Shown here in pieces: positions 1 to 7,129 of a stretch of DNA of 17,686 bases. Origin of the DNA: Methanomassiliicoccaceae archaeon. Its GTDB lineage: Archaea > Thermoplasmatota > Thermoplasmata > Methanomassiliicoccales > Methanomethylophilaceae. The DNA lies in NCBI GenBank assembly GCA_031260545.1, contig JAIRJQ010000007.1, positions 1 through 17,686 of the forward strand, in the 5' to 3' direction. Position 1 is the stretch's first letter, and every line of letters begins with the position of its first letter. Both the position numbers and the translations under genes were made by a program. The notes beneath the pieces were generated by a model that searched no databases, was not told where the DNA came from, and saw nothing but the letters and a program-made list of their open reading frames with translations.

Positions 1-864
1 CGTCTTTCCTAACATCTTCTCTCTCATCATCGGGAACGTGAATCCTGAGAAATTGGAACCTCCTCCGCAGCACGCCACCATGTAGTCCGGTTCGATCTCC
101 GCTTTCTTCATCTGTTCTATGGTTTCTAAACCTATGACCGTCTGATGCAGCATCACGCTGTTCGTAACGCTTCCCAGCGTGTATTTCACCTTCGGGTCCT
201 GCACTGCCATCTCAACGGCCTCCGAGATCGCTATACCGAGCGATCCGGATGTGTTCGGATGTTCGCGCAGCACCTTTTTGCCGTATTCCGTCTTGGGGCT
301 CGGGGATGAGTATACCTTCGATCCGTATGTTTCCATTATGGTCCTTCTGAACGGTTTCTGATCGTAGCTCACACGGACCATGAACACTGTGCAGTCAAGG
401 TCGAATATGCTTGACGCCAGCGCTAACGCGGTGCCCCATTGGCCTGCTCCCGTTTCCGTGGTTATCGTGTGGATGCCGTCCTTTGCGCAGTAATATGCCT
501 GTGCTAACGCGGAATTACCTTTATGGCTTCCGACCGGGCTCATATCCTCTCTTTTAAAATAGATCTTAGCCGGCGTTTTAAGATATTTTTCCAGGTTCAC
601 CGCTCTCTGCAGCGGCGACGGCCTGTTGAGAAGGATGTATTTGTCCCTTACCTCGTTCGGTATGTCTATGTAGCGTTCAGTCGACATCTCCTGTTTTATG
701 ATCGATTTTGTGAATATCGGTGCCATGTCCTCCGCTGTGACCGGTTCTTTCGTGCCGGGGTGGAGCATGGGTTCCAGGCCCTTCAGGTCTGCTGCGATAT
801 TATACCATTTTTTCGGGACCTCGTTCTCTGACAAGGTCACGCGAACATCGTTATTCTTTGCCAT
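1..864 (-). CDS. trpB: TrpB2-type tryptophan synthase beta chain (PLP enzyme), C-terminal part cut off by window edge
   Basis: Reading the minus strand from ATG at 864 gives 288 open codons that run off the window start. The protein begins MAKNNDVRVTLSENEVPKKW. It contains GSHKGNSA, where the lysine is the expected pyridoxal-phosphate Schiff-base residue, then TETGAGQWGTALA, the fold-type II motif of the TrpB family, and CCGGGSN near the cut end, the cofactor phosphate-binding loop. The long N-terminal extension before the RPSPL substrate region is typical of the TrpB2 (TrpB-like) subgroup rather than TrpB1. Known role of the family: condensation of indole with L-serine to tryptophan, with PLP, in the cytosol. 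TrpB2 enzymes often act without a TrpA partner as indole-salvage enzymes. No trpA is seen here. A TATA-like box at 888-895 lies about 27 bases before the ATG and no ribosome binding site is visible, so the mRNA is probably leaderless. Family call sure; the subgroup is likely. Confidence 0.93.
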   Translation of the reverse strand, partial: MAKNNDVRVTLSENEVPKKWYNIAADLKGLEPMLHPGTKEPVTAEDMAPIFTKSIIKQEMSTERYIDIPNEVRDKYILLNRPSPLQRAVNLEKYLKTPAKIYFKREDMSPVGSHKGNSALAQAYYCAKDGIHTITTETGAGQWGTALALASSIFDLDCTVFMVRVSYDQKPFRRTIMETYGSKVYSSPSPKTEYGKKVLREHPNTSGSLGIAISEAVEMAVQDPKVKYTLGSVTNSVMLHQTVIGLETIEQMKKAEIEPDYMVACCGGGSNFSGFTFPMMREKMLGKT

Positions 865-887
865 GATTCAAGCAATTCGGCAATGAG

Positions 888-895
888 TATATTAA
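888..895 (-). promoter_or_regulatory. TATA-like box of the trpB2-like gene
   Basis: On the minus strand this reads TTAATATA. Its centre is about 27 bases upstream of the ATG at 864, the distance expected if transcription starts at or next to the start codon. Confidence 0.55.
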
Positions 896-900
896 CATTA

Positions 901-926
901 CGTACATTGATGTATTATTTTGTACA
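901..926. promoter_or_regulatory. TGTACA-type boxes with 10-bp phasing upstream of trpB2, candidate operator
   Basis: CGTACATTGA starts at 901, TGTATTATTT at 911 and TGTACATTCA at 921, so three related GTA-containing sixmers are spaced exactly 10 bases apart. The one at 921-926 is the perfect palindrome TGTACA. The first box abuts the region upstream of the TATA-like element of the trpB2-like gene. In Methanothermobacter the repressor TrpY is known to bind TGTACA boxes and to control trpB2. A similar tryptophan-dependent switch here is inference; no TrpY gene is in the window. Confidence 0.45.
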
Positions 927-985
927 TTCAATATATTTTTGTTGTTGTGCCGTGATCTTACATTTTTTGTTCCTTTGATCTAAAA

Positions 986-994
986 TTATATAAA
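986..994 (+). promoter_or_regulatory. TATA box of gtrA-like gene
   Basis: TTATATAAA at 986-994 would place transcription start near 1015. That leaves a short leader of about 30 bases before the ATG at 1046, which contains the purine-rich GAAAGGG. Confidence 0.5.
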
Positions 995-1045
995 CGCTGA
1001 TTACCGATGCAATAATATTAATTACTGAAAGGGTTGCCCCGTTCA

Positions 1046-1507
1046 ATGGGCATAATTGAGAATGCACTCACGGACCGCAGAGAGACCTTTCTGTACGTTG
1101 TGTTCGGAGGCGTCACCGTCCTTGTCTCTTGGGGGCTCTATTCCATTTTCGTGCTGCTCGGCATGGACGAGTTCGTAAGCAAGATCCTCTCGTCGGCCTT
1201 TGGTATATTTTTTGCGTTCGTTGTGAACAAATGGTACGTGTTCCTCAGCAGATCGACGAAAAAGACCACCGTTCTCAAAGAACTGTGGTCGTTCTTCGGT
1301 TTCAGGATATTCACGATACTTTTGGGAATAGGGATATTCCGTTTCCTGTTCTACTGGGCCGGGCTCAATCAGGGGCTGTTCGGCATAAGCGGGCTTCCTG
1401 CGAACATAATAGCCAGTATCATAGAGATCGGACTTAATTATCTGATAAGCAAGTACATCATATTCAAAAAGAGGCCCGCGCCGGCAGATGCTGATGTAAA
1501 GGAATGA
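1046..1507 (+). CDS. GtrA-family small multi-pass membrane protein
   Basis: This is a 153-residue protein with four hydrophobic segments (about residues 15-38, 46-67, 79-105 and 119-140) and little else, the usual size and shape of the GtrA family. It shows the family's marks: an aromatic motif VNKWYVF after helix 2 and NYLISKYIIFKK at the end of helix 4. GtrA proteins are associated with lipid-linked sugar transfer or flipping during cell-surface glycan assembly. This fits the family 2 glycosyltransferase and GT87-like protein encoded within 4 kb. An earlier in-frame TTG at 1034 is possible, but the GAAAGGG ribosome binding site directly abuts it, whereas the ATG at 1046 has workable spacing. 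Convergent with the next gene; 34 bases separate the stops. Confidence 0.85.
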   Translation: MGIIENALTDRRETFLYVVFGGVTVLVSWGLYSIFVLLGMDEFVSKILSSAFGIFFAFVVNKWYVFLSRSTKKTTVLKELWSFFGFRIFTILLGIGIFRFLFYWAGLNQGLFGISGLPANIIASIIEIGLNYLISKYIIFKKRPAPADADVKE

Positions 1508-1541
1508 TGTGTCCTTCCAAGCGCATTCGGAATGTGTGCGC

Positions 1542-2225
1542 TCATTCGCCGGCGTCGATGTTCTTTCCGAGACGCACCTTTGAGCCGATATATCTCGCGT
1601 CATGTTTGCGCAATATGATCAATGCTATCGCTGCCATTATCAATACGCCCACGGCATCCGCGCCCATGTTGCCCAGCGCATCGATCGCGCCGTATATCAT
1701 GTAACTGTATCCGCCTATCAGGTCTGTGAGGCCTTCCATCAGTTCCCATATCGCCCCGAACCCTGCGGATATGAGCATCATTAATGCTATCACTCCTCCT
1801 TTCGAACCGAAGCTCAGATGCGGCGGACAGCGCTCGGCCATTTTGCATAGCGCAAGGAATACTACGGATGCTACCACCACGGTAGAAATGACATGCGTGA
1901 AATTGGCCCACCAGTAGATGCCGTCATCCTTGTACATGCCTATGCATAACGAAATGACGTACATGTACATGTCAGCGTAAAGGATCACCGTGAACCACAG
2001 CGGTAACGATACCTTCCTGAGAAGCCTGAGGACCGGGATCACAAGCATTACAACGGCCCATAGGAAGCAGGTAAGCTGCAGATATATCATCGGATGGCCG
2101 TGCTCCCCCTTGAGCCCCGGCGCATATCCCAATGTCACGTACGAGAACATGGCGGCCATCGACACCTGTGTTATTATCAGGATCGCCAGCGCGATGCGCC
2201 TTTCTTTTACGCCCGCAGGATTCAT
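1542..2225 (-). CDS. Six-helix-type membrane protein resembling DUF2238/YjdF
   Basis: This is a 227-residue polytopic membrane protein starting MNPAGVKERR. Hydrophobic segments lie at about 10-30, 46-68, 73-97, 108-128, 145-165 and 185-207. The C-terminal third has the pattern FTHVIS, then AGFGAIWELMEGLTDL, then ALGNMGADAVGVLI. It resembles DUF2238 (YjdF), which has a His-containing helix, an AxxELxEW-like helix and a QWDM..N..GA-like helix; this assignment is from memory of the pattern and moderately sure. No catalytic function is known for that family. The start is fixed by GGAGGT six bases upstream. The ATG overlaps the stop of the upstream gene as ATGA, so the two are translationally coupled. 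The longer open frame upstream is out of register with the neighbouring gene and is not real coding. Confidence 0.72.
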   Translation of the reverse strand: MNPAGVKERRIALAILIITQVSMAAMFSYVTLGYAPGLKGEHGHPMIYLQLTCFLWAVVMLVIPVLRLLRKVSLPLWFTVILYADMYMYVISLCIGMYKDDGIYWWANFTHVISTVVVASVVFLALCKMAERCPPHLSFGSKGGVIALMMLISAGFGAIWELMEGLTDLIGGYSYMIYGAIDALGNMGADAVGVLIMAAIALIILRKHDARYIGSKVRLGKNIDAGE

Positions 2226-2827
2226 CTCATGACCTCCAGTCCGTTCTTTGATATCAGGTACCTCTTCCTCATGAACACATAACCGATGATGATCGCAAAT
2301 ATCACGAATGCTAATATGGCTATCATCAGGCTCATTATCACGTCGCCGCTCTGTATGAGGTCTCTGTCTATCATGCTCCGCTGCGTAAAGAATATGAGCG
2401 CATATCCCGGGACGGTCATCCCCATTCCGATGAACGGGCAGAACGCTGATACAAGGGCCCAATTATAGATCGCACCGAAAACGGCCGCGATCGTGAAGTA
2501 GAACAGCATTATGAGCGGAACGATCGCCGTCACCAGTATGATCGACGCGACGTATCTCCATTTGTATCTCGATACTGTTCCTTCTTCGACCATGCTGACC
2601 TCCGAGGCGACCGTTGTCATCAGGATCACGCATATCAATGTCACAGTGCATGCGACGAGTGAATAAATGAACACGCGGCGATCGCAATATGCGGCCGAGA
2701 ATGCTGACAGTGTGACCGCCAGTAAGGATATTCCGAAAGCCACCATGTCCTCTTTCCATATTCCTACGGCCAGAGCGGCGATCGCTATCGTTACACATAC
2801 CAAGAACGGTACCCTGTCTCTCTCCAT
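2222..2827 (-). CDS. Polytopic membrane protein of unknown function
   Basis: I do not recognise the family. The 201-residue protein is almost entirely hydrophobic, with about six segments: residues 7-24, 28-47, 53-75, 89-113, 118-142 and 164-186. A short polar loop containing EVSMVEEGTVSRYKWR sits between segments 3 and 4. It ends with a basic tail FMRKRYLISKNGLEVMR. No signal peptide cleavage site or catalytic motif stands out. Its last codons contain the ribosome binding site and overlap the ATG of the DUF2238-like gene, so the two products are probably made in a fixed ratio and may act together in the membrane. A TATA-like TCATTATTAA on the minus strand at 2851-2860, about 28 bases before the ATG, suggests its own leaderless promoter just downstream of the glycosyltransferase stop. 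Confidence 0.7.
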   Translation of the reverse strand: MERDRVPFLVCVTIAIAALAVGIWKEDMVAFGISLLAVTLSAFSAAYCDRRVFIYSLVACTVTLICVILMTTVASEVSMVEEGTVSRYKWRYVASIILVTAIVPLIMLFYFTIAAVFGAIYNWALVSAFCPFIGMGMTVPGYALIFFTQRSMIDRDLIQSGDVIMSLMIAILAFVIFAIIIGYVFMRKRYLISKNGLEVMR

Positions 2828-2872
2828 GATAACTGAAAATAACTCATGTGTTAATAATGATTGGGCAGAATT

Positions 2873-3604
2873 TTACAGATCCTTTAATTTTTTGTACATA
2901 TTTGCACAGAACTTCCCGAATCGGCCGCATTGGTTGAATGTTGAAAGGACGACATTTTTGTTTATGTGCGATTCTCCGGCCGCTCTTTTGCTGAATCTGT
3001 ATTTTATCGTTGATATTTTGATATCCGAAGGCCCGTATTTTATAAGGTCGAAGAGGACCTTCCATCCCTGCATCTCCAGCTCGGAAAAATTTTCTTTTAT
3101 CACCGGAACAAAAACATCCGTCCTGGCGGCGAACAGCCCGCTCATTATGTCCGCGGGCGGTGTTTTTCCTTTGTATAACAGATAAACATCACAGAAGACG
3201 TTAAAGAACCACGACCCTGCCCATCTGAAGAAACCTAATGCGAAACGGTCCACGCGGGTACCTACGCACAGGTCCGCGCCCTCCTCCATCTTTTTGTACA
3301 TGTCGCCGAGCGCCTCCGGCGGATGCTGGAAGTCGCAGTCTATCGTCATAAAATAATCAGTGCCGCATTCGAGTATTCCCTGAAAGACGCTTGCCGCAAG
3401 CCCCCTTTCCTCGGGTTTACGGGTGATGAGGTTTATCTTGGGATCGTTCAGTTCCGCGATCAGTTCTTTTGACCGGTCGGTAGAATTATCGTCCATGAAC
3501 ATTACATTGATGTCAGGATATAGCTCTCTGAGACGCCTCGCCATGTTAGCGATGTTCTTCTCTTCGTTGTACGTCGGTATCACTGCGGTCCAGGTCCCGG
3601 GCAT
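2873..3604 (-). CDS. Family 2 glycosyltransferase, dolichyl-phosphate mannose synthase-like
   Basis: The 243-residue protein starts MPGTWTAVIPTYNEEKNI, the first strand and nucleotide-binding loop of GT-A fold family 2 enzymes. The acidic pair in VMFMDDNSTDRS follows, then the DxD metal/sugar-nucleotide motif in TIDCDFQHPPE (Asp-Cys-Asp), then ADIMSGLFA and the late YRFSKRAAGES, which matches the R..GESK region of DPM1-like enzymes. There is no transmembrane tail, as in the soluble DPM1 type. Family role: transfer of a sugar from a nucleotide donor to a polyprenyl phosphate at the inner face of the membrane. The sugar itself cannot be read from the sequence. The start at 3604 has GGTGAT four bases upstream; an in-frame ATG at 3643 lacks such a site. 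It is divergent from the GT87-like gene, which could use the resulting lipid-linked sugar. Confidence 0.88.
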   Translation of the reverse strand: MPGTWTAVIPTYNEEKNIANMARRLRELYPDINVMFMDDNSTDRSKELIAELNDPKINLITRKPEERGLAASVFQGILECGTDYFMTIDCDFQHPPEALGDMYKKMEEGADLCVGTRVDRFALGFFRWAGSWFFNVFCDVYLLYKGKTPPADIMSGLFAARTDVFVPVIKENFSELEMQGWKVLFDLIKYGPSDIKISTIKYRFSKRAAGESHINKNVVLSTFNQCGRFGKFCANMYKKLKDL

Positions 3605-3670
3605 TCCATCACCACTCGCGAGATAAGGTAGCGCGTATATCAAGACTGTGTTCAGAGAGCTTCTTTAACA

Positions 3671-4996
3671 ATGACTATTTCTTTCACAAAGATTGATATT
3701 AGGCGCAGGTCATGTCGGTGGGTGAATCCGTCGACCAGCGAAATAAGAAGATATCAGTTCCGGATAGCTCTGGTGTTCGCTGTCGCGTGCGTGATCTTGC
3801 TTATTGTTATGTATCTATTCGATATAACAGGGGAAGCGGTCGCCGGCCACTACAGAAGTGCCGATGAGGCGTTCCGGGGCGATCTCGGAACGTTCGAATA
3901 TCCTCCTCTTGCACTGTTGGTCCTTGTGTTGCCGCGCATCTTCTCGGCGGACACGTTCTGGTATAACGTTGGTTTCGTAGCAGAGATGTTCATCTTCTTC
4001 GTGATCGGACTTTTCGTTATCAGTAAACTTGCCGAAAAGCTCGGCAAGGATCAAAAAAAGTTAATGCTGGCATATACGATCCTGATGCTGCTCCTTTTTG
4101 AACTGGTGATCGACCGGTATGACATCATACCGGCGGTCATAGCACTCGCGGCCGTCTACTGCTTCGTGACGAAAAGATACACGTGGGCGTTCGCTCTGCT
4201 GGCCATAGGCATGATGGTGAAGCTGTACCCTGCCGTCCTGTTCCCGGTATTCATGATACCGCTCATAATGAACAAAGAATGGAAGAATGCGCTGAAAGGC
4301 GCGGCCGCATTCGGTGCTGTTTGTCTTGCGGTGGTGATACCCGTGGTGATGTTGCAGCCGGACATGCTTTCCGGATTCATCGGATATCATGCTGATCGTC
4401 CGTTACAGATAGAATCTTTGTCCGCATCGCTGATATATCCGTTCGTGCTGCTCGGACTCACCGGCGTGACGTTCGGGTTCGGGTTCGGTTCCGATAATAT
4501 GCTGGGACCGTTACCTGATGCCACCGCACAGATACTGACCCCGCTGATGGTCGTTGCCGTGCTTGCGGTGTGCGGGCTTTATTTGTTTGTGCTCTCCAGG
4601 ATCAAAAATTGCAGCGCTGAGGATCGTCTCTTCTTTTTCAGTGTTGCTGCTGTCCTTACGATCATGGCGTTCATCCTTTCCGGGAAAGTGTTCTCGGCAC
4701 AATATCTCATTTGGATCATCCCGCCGGTGCTGTTCATGTTCATGACCATGAACGACGAGAGAAAAGAACGTGCTATGTTCATTGTGCTTGTGATATCATT
4801 CATTCTGACTCAGATCGGGTTCGCTTACATATCGGGTTATCTGGACATCATCAACACCCAGAACATGGACGGTCTGGCGATGGCCCTTGTGCTTACGCGT
4901 AATATTTTTATGATCGTTCTGTTGGTCTGTATGATAAGAGCGGCTTACCGCCGATTCATTTTGTGCAGGAACGCTTCAGCTGTAACCTCCGAATGA
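3671..4996 (+). CDS. GT87/DUF2029-like polytopic glycosyltransferase (GT-C fold)
   Basis: The protein has 441 residues and about ten hydrophobic segments. After the first membrane helix comes a loop with Asp71 followed by TFEYPPLALL, the hallmark placement of the acidic catalytic region and YPP motif in GT87/DUF2029 proteins. Further on are ELVIDRYDIIPA and MMVKLYPAVLFP, also typical. Known members transfer mannose or related sugars from polyprenyl-phosphate carriers to an acceptor outside the membrane. Acceptor and sugar are unknown here; the divergent DPM1-like gene is a plausible donor source. The start is uncertain. ATG at 3671 lacks a ribosome binding site but has a TATA-like GTATATCA near 3635-3642, about 30 bases upstream, consistent with a leaderless message. 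An in-frame GTG at 3722 would remove 17 charged residues before helix 1. Confidence 0.78.
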   Translation: MTISFTKIDIRRRSCRWVNPSTSEIRRYQFRIALVFAVACVILLIVMYLFDITGEAVAGHYRSADEAFRGDLGTFEYPPLALLVLVLPRIFSADTFWYNVGFVAEMFIFFVIGLFVISKLAEKLGKDQKKLMLAYTILMLLLFELVIDRYDIIPAVIALAAVYCFVTKRYTWAFALLAIGMMVKLYPAVLFPVFMIPLIMNKEWKNALKGAAAFGAVCLAVVIPVVMLQPDMLSGFIGYHADRPLQIESLSASLIYPFVLLGLTGVTFGFGFGSDNMLGPLPDATAQILTPLMVVAVLAVCGLYLFVLSRIKNCSAEDRLFFFSVAAVLTIMAFILSGKVFSAQYLIWIIPPVLFMFMTMNDERKERAMFIVLVISFILTQIGFAYISGYLDIINTQNMDGLAMALVLTRNIFMIVLLVCMIRAAYRRFILCRNASAVTSE

Positions 4997-5120
4997 TGAG
5001 AGATCATCAGAAAAACGTTGTTATGCCTTAAATTCCGCAGATCTTTCCGGAGACGCCTGAGAATATCCGGGATGTAAAATAACGTAAAAATAAATTGTAT
5101 ATTAATTGTAATAATTATCA

Positions 5121-5128
5121 TTTATATA
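5121..5128 (+). promoter_or_regulatory. TATA box of the surface-protein gene
   Basis: TTTATATA lies in a very A+T-rich stretch (5088-5150). The predicted transcription start is about 5150, directly before the ribosome binding site AGGTG at 5151-5155 and the ATG at 5161. The preceding 4997-5087 holds no gene that I can support. Confidence 0.6.
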
Positions 5129-5160
5129 GCGAATTACAAACTATTTACTTAGGTGCAAAA

Positions 5161-6915
5161 ATGAACAAGCAAATTGTTGCAATTGCTATTGCTGCGCTGG
5201 TGATAGCAGGAGGTGCAGGAGCCTACTTTTTGTTGGCGGACATCGGTTCTACCGAGGGTTCCTATGTGCCCCCCGAAATAATGAAAGACCCCGTTACGAA
5301 TGTTCTTGAACCGAAAGATCCGGTTTCAGAGTACCCCGAACCGGGAGACCCGGTACTGATAACACGGTACGTCACAAATCCGGTGGATAATGACTACAGG
5401 ATCGATTATTACAATAACACGGGACTGTACAGCATCTATTACATCTATCTCGGAAATGTGCAGAACGTTCCGATAGCATGGGAGACCACGCAAAAGTACA
5501 ACGGAAGGACACCGATCGAACTCAGCTACACGACCAGTAAGACAACAGACAAGATGATATCGCGCTCGAACGAGAACTGCATAACGCAGACCGTGGAATC
5601 GGCGGTGTCGTCAAGCAACAGTAAGAACGTAAAAGTAAGCGCCGGTTTCAGCGTGGCCCTTGTGGGTACAGGCGTCGAGGCCGGATGGAACGCAGGATGG
5701 GGTTCATCGAACGGAGCGTCATCCTCTGTTTCTACGACGGACACGTACACATCGTTCATGAACTGGTCTGAGACCAACGCATCTGCGTACAAGGTGACGG
5801 TCGGCGATCACGGAGAGGCGGCCGGATTCTATAGATATACATTATTCGCCACTGCCGATGTCTTTGTTACAGTGGTCGTCGATAACACGAACAGCGAATG
5901 CTACTACGATTATTCGACGTTCGCAAGACCCGACTCATATTTCATGGAACTGGATTATTCCGAGGATAACAATTTTGTTAAAGACAATGAATATGAGAAT
6001 TTCAGGTTCACCAATGATGTACTGGTCGGTCTTCCGTCCATTCCGCTGTCCGAGACCATAATGTTCCTTGATTACCGCGGTCAGAGTGTGAACAACAACC
6101 CGATCATAGTTCCTTACGATACGCTTGAGGTAATAATCATCGACGATGCTTCGAGAACGCTCAGCAAGAACATTATCATCAATGCGCGGAGCGTGGATCT
6201 GAAAATAACACTGAATAATGTGAAACTCTCTGCGCCGCAGGGAAAGATCGGGATACAGGACCTGAGCGTAGGCGCACCGAATCATACTATCACCTTCTTG
6301 CTGGTCGGCGACAACACTGTCAAAGGCGGCAACGGGGGGAACGGCGTGAACGGATCGCCCGGGACACAGGGCGGTAACGGTGCCGCAGGGATCGACGTGA
6401 CAAAGAACCATTCTGTTGTAATGATCGGACCTGGAAAACTGACGGTGGCCGGCGGTAACGGCGGTAATGGCGGTAACGGCAATGATTCAAAGGACGCCCA
6501 CGTTCAATACCGTGACGGCGGTGCGGGCGGCAACGGAGGCCAAGGGGTCGTCTGTAAGGATGTCTCATTCGAAAAGACAAGCGGAAAGATAACTCTCATC
6601 GGCGGTACAGGCGGCAAGGGCGGCAAAGGAGGGAATTCTACCGCACTTCCCGTCGTAGACTCGGCGGCGAAGCGTACCGGCGGTGCGGGCGGCAACGGAG
6701 GGAACGGCGGATGGGCCCTTGACACGGCAGCTGACCCGAAACAGACGACATCCGTATCAGAGCCTCTTTCACTCACGGGAGGAAGGGGCGGCTCGGGCGG
6801 TGCGGGCGGCAACGGACAGGGCGGCGGTACAGGCGGAAGTAACGGATGGAACGGTGTGAACGCATCGGATAATTACTTCCTTCTGAACGGCTCGGCGAAA
6901 CGGCTCGGCTCCTGA
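5161..6915 (+). CDS. Exported or anchored surface protein with polyglycine-rich beta-solenoid-like C-terminal half
   Basis: This 584-residue protein starts at the ATG preceded by AGGTG five bases upstream; an in-frame codon at 5095 only adds 22 unlikely residues. Residues 1-25 form a signal peptide or N-terminal anchor (MNKQIV followed by a hydrophobic core). Residues 42-65 contain repeated DPV motifs. Residues 90-290 are a beta-rich region with a long Ser/Thr stretch near 143-203. From 345 on, short beta-strand segments (ITLNNV, ITFLLVGDNTV, VVMIGPGKLTV, GKITLIGG, LSLTGG) alternate with four glycine-rich excursions at about 389-410, 431-462, 481-517 and 540-565, built of GGN, GGA and GGK triplets. 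This resembles carbohydrate-binding beta-helix domains (DUF4353 type) with polyglycine-II loops; that is inference. There are about ten N-x-S/T sequons, so it may be an N-glycosylated surface adhesin. No C-terminal anchor is seen. Confidence 0.82.
   Translation: MNKQIVAIAIAALVIAGGAGAYFLLADIGSTEGSYVPPEIMKDPVTNVLEPKDPVSEYPEPGDPVLITRYVTNPVDNDYRIDYYNNTGLYSIYYIYLGNVQNVPIAWETTQKYNGRTPIELSYTTSKTTDKMISRSNENCITQTVESAVSSSNSKNVKVSAGFSVALVGTGVEAGWNAGWGSSNGASSSVSTTDTYTSFMNWSETNASAYKVTVGDHGEAAGFYRYTLFATADVFVTVVVDNTNSECYYDYSTFARPDSYFMELDYSEDNNFVKDNEYENFRFTNDVLVGLPSIPLSETIMFLDYRGQSVNNNPIIVPYDTLEVIIIDDASRTLSKNIIINARSVDLKITLNNVKLSAPQGKIGIQDLSVGAPNHTITFLLVGDNTVKGGNGGNGVNGSPGTQGGNGAAGIDVTKNHSVVMIGPGKLTVAGGNGGNGGNGNDSKDAHVQYRDGGAGGNGGQGVVCKDVSFEKTSGKITLIGGTGGKGGKGGNSTALPVVDSAAKRTGGAGGNGGNGGWALDTAADPKQTTSVSEPLSLTGGRGGSGGAGGNGQGGGTGGSNGWNGVNASDNYFLLNGSAKRLGS
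6331..6860 (+). repeat. Glycine-coding imperfect repeats (GGN triplet arms)
   Basis: Clusters of GGCGGTAACGG- and GGTGCGGGCGGCAACGG-like units recur within the surface-protein gene, encoding GGNGG and GGAGGNGG. They are coding repeats in four blocks separated by unique sequence, not a CRISPR array. Such blocks are prone to slippage, so copy number could vary between strains. Confidence 0.75.
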
Positions 6916-6933
6916 TCTTAAAACTGTTTCATA

Positions 6934-6967
6934 AGGGCGCACCCGTGCGCCCGCCCTTATTTTTCTA
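6934..6967 (+). terminator. Hairpin and T-tract terminator after the surface-protein gene
   Basis: GGGCGC at 6935-6940 can pair with GCGCCC at 6947-6952 across a short loop; an alternative outer pairing AAGGGC/GCCCTT also exists. A T-rich tract (TTATTTTTCTATTC) follows at once. It sits 19 bases after the stop codon and separates this gene from cdc48. Confidence 0.75.
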
Positions 6968-7004
6968 TTCTTTCATACCGGGAGATACATGATCTGATGA
7001 TCGG

Positions 7005-7020
7005 CCGTGACCATTCACGG
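7005..7020. promoter_or_regulatory. Inverted repeat upstream of the cdc48 promoter
   Basis: CCGTGA at 7005-7010 and TCACGG at 7015-7020 form a 6+4+6 inverted repeat about 53 bases upstream of the cdc48 TATA box. It could be an operator or a chance hairpin; nothing else supports a function. Confidence 0.25.
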
Positions 7021-7072
7021 GAGTGTTCATGAAGTCCCTTGATAAGACAATGGTTAGCACATCATAGAAACA

Positions 7073-7080
7073 TATTTATA
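7073..7080 (+). promoter_or_regulatory. TATA box of cdc48
   Basis: TATTTATA, preceded by purine-rich ATAGAAAC as a possible BRE, predicts a start near 7103. The resulting leader of about 26 bases contains GGAGG at 7119-7123. Confidence 0.65.
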
Positions 7081-7129
7081 GAAGTAATAACTAATAAGAT
7101 TTCCGAAAAAAACATAACGGAGGCATACT

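Noticed and set aside
1043..1603. 186-codon minus-strand open frame over the gtrA-like gene
   Set aside because: It is the antisense shadow of a clear four-helix membrane gene; its product is polar and shows no domain, and it would overlap the DUF2238-like gene as well.
2226..2462. N-terminal extension of the DUF2238-like frame
   Set aside because: It overlaps the coding region of the upstream membrane protein, whereas ATG 2225 has a strong GGAGGT site and an ATGA overlap.
4997..5160. Possible small gene or RNA in the gap before the surface-protein gene
   Set aside because: No start with a ribosome binding site, no stable conserved-looking fold; the A+T-rich part is explained as the promoter.
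6282..6812. Minus-strand frames encoding PPLPPLPP-type proline-rich proteins
   Set aside because: They are the reverse complement of the GGNGG glycine codons and carry no start signals or independent support.
6331..6860. Short regular repeats that might suggest a CRISPR array
   Set aside because: The units are in frame inside one long coding sequence, imperfect and unevenly spaced, with no spacer-like unique segments of constant length.
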